Under the pieces are notes generated by a model. The model made no database searches and was not told the origin of the DNA. It was given only the letters and a program-made list of their open reading frames with translations. The position numbers and the translations under genes are program-made. 53,197 nt of DNA from Micromonospora sp. ATCC 39149 (lineage in GTDB: Bacteria; Actinomycetota; Actinomycetes; Mycobacteriales; Micromonosporaceae): the NCBI RefSeq assembly GCF_000158815.1, contig NZ_GG657738.1, positions 1,216,762 to 1,269,958 of the forward strand. Direction: 5' to 3'. Below are positions 26,847-34,945 of the stretch, in pieces; position 1 is the first letter of the stretch, and the number at the start of each line of letters is the position of its first letter.

Positions 26847-27545
26847 ATGGCACCACGAAGCCGAACGACGCCGCTCAGCCGCGATGCTGTCCTAAGGGCA
26901 GCGGTCGAGGTGGCTGACGAGCGTGGCGTCGCGGCCGTTTCGATGCGCGCGGTCGCCCAACTGCTCGGCGTGGAGGCCATGTCGCTGTACCACTACGTTC
27001 GCAGCAAGGACGAGATCATCGACGCGCTCGTCGACCTGATCTTCGCTGAGATCGAGTTGCCCACTCTTAACGAGGACTGGCGTGCCGCCATGCGTCGCCG
27101 GGCCGCCTCGGCCCGCGCCGTGCTCGGCCGTCATACGTGGGCGGTGTCGCTGATGGATTCCCGCGTCAGCCCCAGCCCGGCGACGCTACGCCACCATGAC
27201 GCCGTAATAGGCTGCCTGCGCGCTGCCGGCTTCGACATCGCCGGCGCGGCAACCGCGTTCTCTCTGATCGACAGCTACGTGTACGGCTTTGTGATCCAGG
27301 AGGCAAGTCTGCCGTTCACGACCGCCGACGAACGGGAGGCCGTCGCAGCCGGGCTGTTCGAACACCTGCCCGCCGACGCATTCCCCCACCTCACCGAAAT
27401 GGCCGAGCACGCGCTCCGCCCCGACTACAGCTACGCCGACGAGTTCGCCGTCGGCCTCGACCTCATCCTCGACGGCCTGGAGCAGCGCCTACGCAACGGC
27501 TCCCCCGGCAGGCCGGCACCGTCCCTGGGTCCGGGCACGGGATGA
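26847..27545 (+). CDS. TetR-family regulator with TetR_C-type ligand domain
   Basis: A 232-residue regulator. The helix-turn-helix is VLRAAVEVADERGVAAVSMR with LLGVEAMSLYHYVRSKDEIID, the sequence style of true TetR-type members. The C-terminal half (DALVDLIFAEIELP ... ALRPDYSYADEFAVGLDLILDGLEQRL) fits the TetR_C ligand/dimer domain. It is divergent from the NmrA-like gene and faces two CTTA-N6-TAAG sites, its probable operators. Confidence 0.9.
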   Translation: MAPRSRTTPLSRDAVLRAAVEVADERGVAAVSMRAVAQLLGVEAMSLYHYVRSKDEIIDALVDLIFAEIELPTLNEDWRAAMRRRAASARAVLGRHTWAVSLMDSRVSPSPATLRHHDAVIGCLRAAGFDIAGAATAFSLIDSYVYGFVIQEASLPFTTADEREAVAAGLFEHLPADAFPHLTEMAEHALRPDYSYADEFAVGLDLILDGLEQRLRNGSPGRPAPSLGPGTG

Positions 27546-27560
27546 GCGGCACCTACGGGA

Positions 27561-27962
27561 TTGTCGCGCTCGACACGTCCTCGAACGCCCGACCGGCCCG
27601 TGGTTGCACCTCACCCGTCCTATCCGGGTCACGACGCCTGGGCGATGCTCGGCGCCAATGGATGTGGGGCGAGCCCGGTACACGTCGAAGCGACACCGAT
27701 CCGCTTCGACGTCGCCGTCCCCGGCGACCTGCTCAACGCGCTGACCTGGCGCAACCGACGCGGAGAACAGCGCACCTTGAAGTACGTCGTCAACGGCCGT
27801 CTCGAACGCTCCCTCAGCATCCAGGGCGTCTATCGTCTGACCGACGAATCCGCCGCTCAATTGGGCGCCCTGCTCGATAGGTCGCCGACCCCGAGCCAGA
27901 GGGCAGAGGCCAACCACGCGCATCATGGTCGGCAGCCATCCGTGACGGTCGACGCGCGTTGA
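27561..27962 (+). CDS. Hypothetical protein, doubtful
   Basis: A 133-codon frame from a TTG with no clear ribosome site. Its middle (FDVAVPGDLLNALTWRNRRG, LERSLSIQGVYRLTDESAAQLGALLD) looks protein-like, and codon use is in line with the neighbours, but the family is not recognised. Both ends look like non-coding sequence. It may be the remains of a longer gene. Confidence 0.3.
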   Translation: MSRSTRPRTPDRPVVAPHPSYPGHDAWAMLGANGCGASPVHVEATPIRFDVAVPGDLLNALTWRNRRGEQRTLKYVVNGRLERSLSIQGVYRLTDESAAQLGALLDRSPTPSQRAEANHAHHGRQPSVTVDAR

Positions 27963-28005
27963 CGGCGGCATGAGAGCGCTCGTGATCTTGTAACGGCGAG
28001 AAGAC

Positions 28006-28356
28006 GTGGTCGTGCAGACTGGCGTCGTGGCCGACAGCGGTGTTGTGCGTGAGTTCCACGTGGACGAGGGCTGGGGAGTTATCGACGGACCGGCCGTCCC
28101 GGGCGGTTGTTGGGTGCATTTCTCGGCGATCGCGATGGGCGGTTTTCGGCATCTCGCAGCGGGCCAGTTCGTATGGCTCCGGGCCGAGGCTGTCGAGCAA
28201 GACGGGTTCAGCTTCCGGGCGGTGAAGGTCTGGACGGAGGACGTTGAGCCGGCCAGTCCGCTGAGGTCGAGACACTCGTCTGGAGGCGCTTACCACAGCC
28301 GCTTGGTTCTCACGTTCGATGGGCCGGAAGGGGGCGGCGAGCTTGACAACGAGTGA
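28006..28356 (+). CDS. Cold-shock-domain protein, divergent
   Basis: A protein of about 116 residues with one cold-shock domain: GVVREFHVDEGWGVIDGP, CWVHFSAIAMGGFRHLAAGQFVWLRAEAV, FRAVKVW. The order of strands and the VHFSAI and GQ-V landmarks match CspA-like RNA/DNA-binding proteins. It is not a housekeeping Csp: RNP motifs are weak and a 40-residue tail is added. The GTG at 28006 or 28027 may be the start. Confidence 0.7.
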   Translation: MVVQTGVVADSGVVREFHVDEGWGVIDGPAVPGGCWVHFSAIAMGGFRHLAAGQFVWLRAEAVEQDGFSFRAVKVWTEDVEPASPLRSRHSSGGAYHSRLVLTFDGPEGGGELDNE

Positions 28357-28516
28357 CCTGGCCGACGGGTGGACAGCGGCAGTTGTGCGCCCTGGATCCG
28401 AGAACTCCTACTCGTACACGCCGGTCCAGAGCTTCACGGCTGGACACATTCGGCATGGGTCTTGTGGCACCGAGGCTCGCTCACCGGCGAGCGCCGGCCG
28501 GTGTCATAGTGGGACT

Positions 28517-28825
28517 ATGCTGCCCGTCAATCCGGCGACGCTCATCCTGCTCGGTTTCGTTGCGGCGCTCGGATCCACGGCGTTGCTGATCAGAGAATCC
28601 GGCCCCATGCGGGTCGCCGCTGCCGTCATGCTCGTGATGGCGATCGCCATGCTGGCGCATGGGGTGTGGGGCGCTTGGCGCTGGTCACGCGAGCTGCGCG
28701 ACTCGCCAGAGTGGAAGATCGCCAGCCGAGGCCGCGACGTTCCGGACCACCAGGTTGACGACACCTGGGATCCTGCCCCCGGAAGTCGGCCGCCGCCTGC
28801 GCATCGTCGAAGCGATGAGTGGTGA
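28517..28825 (+). CDS. Small two-helix membrane protein, unknown
   Basis: A 102-residue protein with two hydrophobic helices (PATLILLGFVAALGSTALLI and VAAAVMLVMAIAMLAHGVWGA), a basic loop, and a soluble acidic/proline tail. ATG 28517 is chosen because the hydrophobic part begins there; the frame upstream to 28319 is not protein-like. No family is recognised. Confidence 0.55.
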   Translation: MLPVNPATLILLGFVAALGSTALLIRESGPMRVAAAVMLVMAIAMLAHGVWGAWRWSRELRDSPEWKIASRGRDVPDHQVDDTWDPAPGSRPPPAHRRSDEW

Positions 28826-28948
28826 AGAATCCGGGGGAGGCCGGGGCTCGGATGCACGGCAATCAGCAGTTGAGCACGCCCGCGCTCGCGCAACTCATCA
28901 CGCTAGGTAGCGAGCGGATCGCGGCAGACATCCCATGGTTCTTCGATG

Positions 28949-30184
28949 TCAAGTGCTGGATCGGAGATGGGCCCAGGCGGTGGCCTCGTCGTAGGTGGTT
29001 CCGGTCTTGAGGCAGCCGTGGAGGATGCCGACGAGACGATTGCTGAGCTGGCGCAGGGCGGCCTGGTGACCGGTGCCGCGGTCGCGGAGGGCCTGGTAGT
29101 AGGCGCGAGCGCCGGGTGAGCCGCGCATGGCGCAGAACGCCCACTGGTGCACGGCGTCGGCGAGACGGCGGTTGCGGGCGTAGCGGGCGAGTACGACCCG
29201 GCGGCTGCCGGACGCCCGAGTGATCGGCGAGGTGCCGGCGTAGTTGCGGCGGGCCTTGGCATCGACGTAGCGGTGCGGGTCGTCGCCGAACTCGCCGAGG
29301 ATCCGGGCACCGAGAACTGGGCCGAGGCCGGGCAGGCTCAAGTAACGCTCAACGTCACGGTGCCGGCCAAAATGTGAGGCCACCACCTGACCGAGTTCGG
29401 CGATCTCGATGTTGAGAACGTTGATCAGCTGGACCTGACTGGACACGATCGCCGCGTAGGCGTTCTGCACCGGCTGCGGCTGACGCAGCTGCTCAGCGCG
29501 CAGTGTCTGCTGGATCGCGGTAGCTTTGCCATCGAGATCACGACGACCGGCACGCCGCAGCGCGGCGACGATCGTGACCCGCGGCAGGCGAGCACCCCGC
29601 TCCGGATCCGGTGCCCGGTCCAGCAACTCAAGGGCCTCACCGGCGGCCAGGTCGTCGAAAGCCTCTAACGCGGCGGGATAGAACTCCCGCAACGCCGAGC
29701 GCAGCCGCAGCACCTGCCGGGTGCGGTCCCAGACAAGGCTCTGATGCGCCCGCGCCACCAGCTTCACCGCTTCCGCAAGAGAGCTGTCACCAGCCACCTG
29801 CCGGTGATGGGCATGATCCAGACGCACGATCTCCGCCAGCACGTGCGCATCCCCGGCGTCGGACTTCGCACCAGAAGTGGAATGCCGCTCTCGGTACCGC
29901 GCCACCGACATCGGGTTGATCGCATACACCTGATACCCCGCCGCGACCAGCGCCTGCACCCACGTGCCACGGTCGGTCTCGATCCCGATCCGCACCCGCC
30001 CGGCCGCCTCGGCCGGATCCAGATCCGCCCACGACGCCGGCATGTGCTCAGCGATCAGCGCATGCAACCGACCGACACCTTCAAGACCCTCCGGCAACCG
30101 CGCCCGGACAAGCCGGCGCCCGTCCTCGCCAAGGATCTCCACGTCGTGGTGGTCCTCGGCCCAGTCATCGCCTACCCAGATCAT
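28949..30184 (-). CDS. IS110-family DEDD transposase, apparently complete
   Basis: A 411-residue transposase. The RuvC-like DEDD residues appear in WVGDDWAEDHHDV, GIETDRG and GAKSDAGDAHVLAE. The C-terminal Transposase_20 part shows LSLPGLGPVLGARILGEFGDD and NYAGTSPITRASG, which contains the catalytic Ser region of the family. The start at ATG 30184 has GGGAGG upstream; an alternative GTG lies at 30205. IS110 elements lack terminal inverted repeats, so the ends cannot be fixed by eye. Non-coding flanks of IS110 elements may encode a bridge RNA; 30206-30484 is a candidate place for it. This is the only intact transposase in the window. Confidence 0.9.
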   Translation of the reverse strand: MIWVGDDWAEDHHDVEILGEDGRRLVRARLPEGLEGVGRLHALIAEHMPASWADLDPAEAAGRVRIGIETDRGTWVQALVAAGYQVYAINPMSVARYRERHSTSGAKSDAGDAHVLAEIVRLDHAHHRQVAGDSSLAEAVKLVARAHQSLVWDRTRQVLRLRSALREFYPAALEAFDDLAAGEALELLDRAPDPERGARLPRVTIVAALRRAGRRDLDGKATAIQQTLRAEQLRQPQPVQNAYAAIVSSQVQLINVLNIEIAELGQVVASHFGRHRDVERYLSLPGLGPVLGARILGEFGDDPHRYVDAKARRNYAGTSPITRASGSRRVVLARYARNRRLADAVHQWAFCAMRGSPGARAYYQALRDRGTGHQAALRQLSNRLVGILHGCLKTGTTYDEATAWAHLRSST

Positions 30185-30205
30185 CCTCGCCTCCCACACA
30201 GACAC

Positions 30206-30484
30206 CCGCCCGTATCAGCAGCGTGGAGAAGACGCCGGCGATCTAATAGCCAAGTGCTCACCAGGCCCAGAGGGCGGGGCACGTCATCCCATCAGCCGTC
30301 CCGTCTCCTCACGACCAACGGGCGCACGGTCTGCCGCAAGACCTCAAAGGGGTCCGAAGAGTGCAGTGCTGACCCGCCAGCCGCTACCGGAGCCATCCTG
30401 CACCAGCAGGCTGACGGAACCTATTAGAAGAGCATGCGCCGGTCGCGCTGCATGAACGGTTGCAGCAGGCCACGGGATTCACAA
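30206..30484. other. Non-coding flank of the IS110 element
   Basis: About 280 bases between the transposase start and the next gene. No protein is supported. In IS110 elements the non-coding end upstream of the transposase can hold the bridge RNA and target-recognition loops; no structure was drawn here. Confidence 0.35.
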
Positions 30485-30955
30485 TCAGAGCTGGTCCAGA
30501 AGAAGGACGCCGTCCGGTGAGTAGAAGTAGTCGCGTACTTGCCGAGCCCAGTCTTCGATCCTCGGGTCTTCCGCGTGCAACAACCACTCGGAAAGATGCG
30601 CGCACTCGTCGGTGTACCCATTCTCCGCGAGCCACCGCAGCGTTTCGTGCCGACCGGCACCGAAGATGGCTTGCGCGTCAAAGCCGACGCCCAAGTCCAT
30701 GTCACCGGTTCGGAATTTCGCGCCATACAGGCGGCACGAGTCTGCCGGATCACCGATCAGAAACAGCAAGAAGGCTGTCACGTAGATCTGCTCGTACTCG
30801 TCGCTCTCGCCACTGTCCGGGCCTTCGCGCCAAGCCCTCTCATGGTCGAAAATATCCCGCAGCATCGCGTGATGGGGACGAGGGTCACCGACATCCACCA
30901 TCCGGAGCGCTTCCCGGCGCGAAGCCGGACTCGACAGGTCCACAGGCTTGGGCAC
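30485..30955 (-). CDS. Hypothetical acidic protein, possibly immunity-like
   Basis: A 156-residue soluble protein, rich in Asp/Glu and aromatics: FDHERAWREGPDSGESDEYEQIY, FLLFLIGDPADSCRLYGAKF, HETLRWLAENGYTDECA. Its length and composition resemble small immunity or DUF proteins found near actinobacterial toxins, but no family is recognised. No partner toxin is next to it. Confidence 0.55.
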   Translation of the reverse strand: MPKPVDLSSPASRREALRMVDVGDPRPHHAMLRDIFDHERAWREGPDSGESDEYEQIYVTAFLLFLIGDPADSCRLYGAKFRTGDMDLGVGFDAQAIFGAGRHETLRWLAENGYTDECAHLSEWLLHAEDPRIEDWARQVRDYFYSPDGVLLLDQL

Positions 30956-31080
30956 GCATGCACGGTAGTCCAGCGGGGCTCATCCATCATGTGGAGGCCA
31001 TCGGAAGCGGGTTGGACCCTCCGGCCGTCACGCGCGCTCGGCGGTAGATCCGGATGCCGTATACGGCGCTGGCCGTGGCA

Positions 31081-31464
31081 TCAAGCGACGCAGAACTCGT
31101 TGCCCTCGGGGTCCTGCATGACGACGTGCCCGAGGACGTCGCCGTACCACTCCTCGCGGACCACCGTCGCGCCGGCGGCGACCAGGTCGGGCACTTTCTG
31201 CCGGATTAGTCGGGCGCGCTCGACCATGTCCCAGGGGCCTGGACCGGCCACCCGGATATCGATATGCATACGGTTCTTGCCGGACTTGCCCTCGGGCACC
31301 TTCAGGAAACCAATGGCAGGGCCCCGGCCATCCGGATCGACGATGGAGGCGTTGTCCGGCTCGTCGAAACCGGATTCTTTGACATAGCCCAGGGCTAGCG
31401 CCCAGAAGGCAGCGATCCGGTGAGGACCGTCGGCATCGCATCCCAAGGTCCAAAAAGTCGCCAC
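31081..31464 (-). CDS. VOC-family protein (Glyoxalase_6 type)
   Basis: A 127-residue protein with the single-module layout of the glyoxalase-like group: RIAAFWALALGYV near the N-terminus, RMHIDIRVAG in the middle and VMQDPEGNEFCV at the end. The MHIDI His and the NEFCV Glu fit metal- or substrate-binding positions. The function is unknown; relatives are often annotated as lactoylglutathione-lyase-like or antibiotic-binding. Confidence 0.85.
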   Translation of the reverse strand: MATFWTLGCDADGPHRIAAFWALALGYVKESGFDEPDNASIVDPDGRGPAIGFLKVPEGKSGKNRMHIDIRVAGPGPWDMVERARLIRQKVPDLVAAGATVVREEWYGDVLGHVVMQDPEGNEFCVA

Positions 31465-31600
31465 GGCGTCAACGTACGCGGGCTACGACGCGCTGTCATC
31501 GGCATGAGCGCACACCTGATCTTGGCAGAACCGGAGCGGCGTCAGCCACTTCCCGACCGGACGGGAGGCGGCCCGTGGGTTTCCCGCTAACGGTCAGGTC

Positions 31601-32130
31601 CTATCGGACGTATCCCCGCCGGCCAAGGTGCTCGGTTGCCGTGCTGTCCGGCTGTGCCTTCGACCGCAACTCTCCCACCCTTGCCGCGGCGTTGGTGGCG
31701 GTTCGGCCGCCGGGGGAAGCGGCCAGCCGGGTCAGCGCGGGTCCGACAGCTCGTAGCGCGACTCCTGCGGCTACCCAGCATTCGGGTCCTGCCACGACGC
31801 AGGCCGCGGTTCCCGCTACGAGTGCTACCGCGACGAGGCCGGCCAGCCCTCCCGAGTTCGATTTCCAGGAGATGCTGTTGCAGCTTGCTTCCGACAGGCC
31901 GAGCATGTGGTAGCAGGCGTAGGAGCCGTGGGCCGGGTCTTGGGCGGCCCACTCATATGCATCGCCCCAGGTGAAGACACCGTCGGAGTCTCGATAGCCG
32001 CTGGCGAGCACGTAGTCAGGAATGCCCCCGGGTACCGGGGTGGCCAAGTGGTTGGCCCACTCCTACCTTGGGGTATCCGGAGGGCTGGCAGGCCTCGCTG
32101 CAGCCGTCGTTCTCGCCGGGAGCGATAGTC
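31601..32130 (-). pseudogene. Truncated cysteine-containing protein with a hydrophobic segment
   Basis: A frame ending at 31601 encodes IPDYVLASGYRDSDGVFTWGDAYEWAAQDPAHGSYACYHML in consecutive stretches, then a 40-residue hydrophobic region (LAGLVAVALVAGTAACVVA). Upstream, a second frame carries a Cys-containing lead (NDGCSEACQPSGYPKVG) that joins by a shift at the G-run near 32030. The 5' part is cut by a transposase chimera at about 32130. It may be the end of a secreted or polymorphic-toxin-type protein; the family is not recognised. Confidence 0.4.
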
Positions 32131-32154
32131 AAGACTTGTGGATGAGGATCTTGA

Positions 32155-32604
32155 TCAGGCCGCTGCTGCGGTCGTGGTGATGGGTTCGGCGGGTCGTTCG
32201 ACGAGCTGGCCTCGTTCGGAACACGCACCGGCTCGGACCAGCGCGACGAGGTGCGGTGCGTTGACCGCTCGCCACCGCTGTTGGGCGGCCTCGATGAGCT
32301 CCTTCGCGAGATAGGCGGCTGCCTTGCGCAGGATCTCCTCCTCCTGCCGCAGCTCAGCTACCTCGCGGCGCAGCCGGGCGATCTCGGCGTCCTTGTCCGC
32401 CACTGACAACCCGTCACCCGCCGATACAACCCCGGCCGACCTGCTGTGCTGATCTTCCTTACGGACCCAGTTCCGCAGCGTCTCGTGACTCATCCCGAGC
32501 TCACGAGCGACCTGGTTGATCGGCCGTCCTGACGAACAGACCAGATCGACCGCGTCACGCCGGAACTCTTCCGTGCACTTCGATGGACGCCCCAGCGGGG
32601 GCAC
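32155..32604 (-). pseudogene. Chimera of IS3 OrfA and IS256 transposase C-terminus
   Basis: From GTG 32604 the frame encodes IS3 OrfA (GRPSKCTEEFRRDAVDLV, INQVARELGMSHETLRNWVR, EIARLRREVAELRQEEEILRKAAAYLA). It then changes without a stop to AAQQRWRAVNAPHLVALVRAGA and LVERP, the end of IS256/mutator transposases. The two families are unrelated, so one element inserted in or recombined with the other at about 32300. Confidence 0.75.
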
Positions 32605-32704
32605 CCCTTCTCTGGACCAGCGTCCAGTCTCAGGGTGTCCACATCTCAGGGGAAGCCCACCGGGGCGGCCGCTTTGACACCTGATGGTTGGTGGGCACCT
32701 GGCG

Positions 32705-33741
32705 TCAGCCTGCTGCCAGGGGTCGGGCCAGCCAACTGGAGAGCCAGTCAAACGCGGTTGGCTCCATCGCCAGCCAGGTGCCAGCGTTGTGGCCACCGCC
32801 GTTGACGTATCCGGTGGTGACGCTCACCGGCGGGCGGGCTAGCCGGGCCAGGGTGGTGGTGCTGCGCAGGGACGGGTGGTCAGCGCGGGCGCAGCCAAGG
32901 TAAAGCGCGATGGCGGGTGGCGGTAGGTGCTGCAAGCGCCAGGCATCGTTGTTCAGGGTGTGCTCGGAGCCGTCCCCGACGGTGATGCCTGGGCTGGTGT
33001 AGCCGGAGAGGCTGGCCGCGGCTGCGTATTCGGTCGGGTGGCGCAGGGCCAGGTTGGCGGCGCAGAAGGCACCGGCCGAATAGCCGATCAGCCCCCAGCC
33101 GGCCCGGTCGGTCCGTACGCGCAGTTGGCTCTTGACGGCCGCCGGCACGTCGACGGTCAGGTACGTCTCGGCCTGCGGTCCGTGGCTGAGGTTGGTGCAC
33201 TCGGTGTCCAGCAACCGATCCGGCGTTATGTACGGGAACAGCATCACGGTCGGTGCCATCCGACCCGCGGCGATCTCCTGGTCCAGGTATTCGGGTGCGC
33301 GCAGGGTCTTTGTCCACCCCATCGGTGAGGATGGGTAGCCGTGCAGGGCCTCGATGACCGGGAAGCGGGCGGTGGGGCGCGCGTCGTAGGCGGCCGGCAG
33401 GTACACCATCATCGGCAACGAGAGACCGCTGGCCTTACCGGGGACGGTGAGGTTGACCAGGCGTCCACCGGATCCACCGCCGGGCGGCGGCGGATCCGAA
33501 AGCGCAGCTGCGGCCGGTGGTGCGCCCGTCAGATCGGACCACGAGGTGTAGGTTTCGACCTGGCGGTTGACCCATACCAGGGCAGCGGCGAGGGCGGTTG
33601 CTACGCAGAGGCTGGCGCTGCCGGCCCTGATCGGATCGGCCGGCTGATGGCGGTGCGGTCCCAGGCCACTGCCAGCGCGACGGTGGCGACGACGGCCGCC
33701 GCGACGGCGAGCAGCAGGAGCGCGAGGCTGTCCGGTGCCAT
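32705..33741 (-). CDS. Membrane-anchored alpha/beta-hydrolase (esterase D/mycolyltransferase-like), one frameshift
   Basis: From ATG 33741 the protein has an N-terminal helix (ALLLLAVAAAVVATVALAVA), a frame change near 33650 (one base missing), a second helix (LCVATALAAALVWVNRQ), and an ETYTSWSDL linker. The hydrolase domain follows: MMVYLPAAYDARPTARFPVI, ALHGYPSS, then nucleophile Ser in LIGYSAGAF and His in GGGHNAGTW. The start follows the upstream stop so closely (TAG, then AGAGAAAG) that the two genes must be coupled. The catalytic part alone is an open frame from 33418. By position next to an MprF-like gene, lipid or aminoacyl-lipid ester cleavage is possible; that is inference. Confidence 0.78.
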
Positions 33742-33750
33742 CTTTCTCTC

Positions 33751-34776
33751 CTAAGCGGACGTGTTGGCAGTGCCTGCGGGCGGCTGCACGGGGCGGGGCG
33801 GCGGTGCCGGGCTGGGCTGGCCGTGCGGTGTACGCACCTGCCGCACCAGTGGCGCGGACTCGGGCAGAGGGGCGGGCAACTGCCGGATCGCCCAGATCAG
33901 GGCCGCCCGCAGGGCGTCCAAGCCGGACGGCCCGGTGGAGCCGACACGGGGCGCTGCGGCCGGGCTGCCGGTGGCGGTACGCGCCGGAGTGCCCAGCACA
34001 GCTACCGTCACGCCCACCGGCAGCCCTTGCGGTGTGGCCGCGCCAGCGGGCCGGCCGCGCCCCGCACCGGTGGGAACCACCGCCAGCGCCGGATAGCGGC
34101 CGGGTGCGGCCAGCACCACCTGGCGGGCGAACGGCTCCTGCCGCGCTGACGACACCAGGGCCCAGCTGTGCCCGGTGACGCGCAGGTCCCGGCTCAGTTG
34201 GTCGGGCAACGTCATGGCCAGCGCCGGTACCGACGTTGCCGGGGTGGTGTGGGCGAAGATCAGCACGGCCGGTCCTGCCGCCGTCTGCGCCGAGCGGGCC
34301 AGATCAGTCGGGGCCGCATTGCCCCATCCGTCCTCCGCGCTGGTGAGGACCAGCAGCGCCGGGTACCGCCAACCGGGGTTGCGCAGGTAATCGGTGGGTA
34401 CGGTGACGGTTGGTGGGGCGGCCAGGTGCCAGTCGGCCCACCCGTTCGGTCGCCACTGCAAGGCGAACGGCTGCGCGGAGTCGCTGTGGTCGTGCTGGCG
34501 CACCCACTGGTCCAGCTTGCCGGGCGTGCTGACATGGTGACGGTCGCCGGCGGTGGCCTGAGTCAGCAGGTCGTCCCAGTTCGTGTAGAACTGCGCGGAA
34601 CGGTTGACCGCCAGCCCCACGGTCACCAGCACCAGGGTCTGCGTCAGCAGCACGCCCACCACCCGCGCCGGGATGCGGAGCCGGCCGAACTGCCGCCAGC
34701 CGACAACGGTTGCGGCGGCCGCCCCGACGGCAGCCAGCCCTGCCAGGACGAGTAACGAAATGCCAGTCAGTGCCAT
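33751..34776 (-). CDS. Catalytically dead paralogue of the adjacent esterase
   Basis: A 341-residue membrane-anchored protein with the same plan as the next gene: two helices (ISLLVLAGLAAVGAAAATVVG, VVGVLLTQTLVLVTVGLAV), a NRSAQFYTNWDDL linker like NRQVETYTSWSDL, then a hydrolase-like domain. Aligned with the neighbour, LRVRTDRAGWGLIGYSAGAF corresponds to LRVTGHSWALVSSARQEPF, so the Ser nucleophile becomes Ala and GxSxG is lost. No late catalytic His is visible; the tail is Pro/Ala-rich. ATG 34776 has GGAGG five bases upstream. It may be a scaffold, regulator or lectin-like domain for the active enzyme. Confidence 0.72.
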   Translation of the reverse strand: MALTGISLLVLAGLAAVGAAAATVVGWRQFGRLRIPARVVGVLLTQTLVLVTVGLAVNRSAQFYTNWDDLLTQATAGDRHHVSTPGKLDQWVRQHDHSDSAQPFALQWRPNGWADWHLAAPPTVTVPTDYLRNPGWRYPALLVLTSAEDGWGNAAPTDLARSAQTAAGPAVLIFAHTTPATSVPALAMTLPDQLSRDLRVTGHSWALVSSARQEPFARQVVLAAPGRYPALAVVPTGAGRGRPAGAATPQGLPVGVTVAVLGTPARTATGSPAAAPRVGSTGPSGLDALRAALIWAIRQLPAPLPESAPLVRQVRTPHGQPSPAPPPRPVQPPAGTANTSA

Positions 34777-34945
34777 GTACACCTCCACGCCCTGAACCGT
34801 GCCGGGTAGGGCTGATGGTCCACCTGTTGGCTGTGAGAAGCTGCAGCATTTGCTGGAGGATCGCTGAACGCGGCGGTGTGGGCGGCTCAGGTCATTCACA
34901 GCGTGCACGCTGGTCGGGCTCAGCGAGGCGGCCGATGATGGCCTG

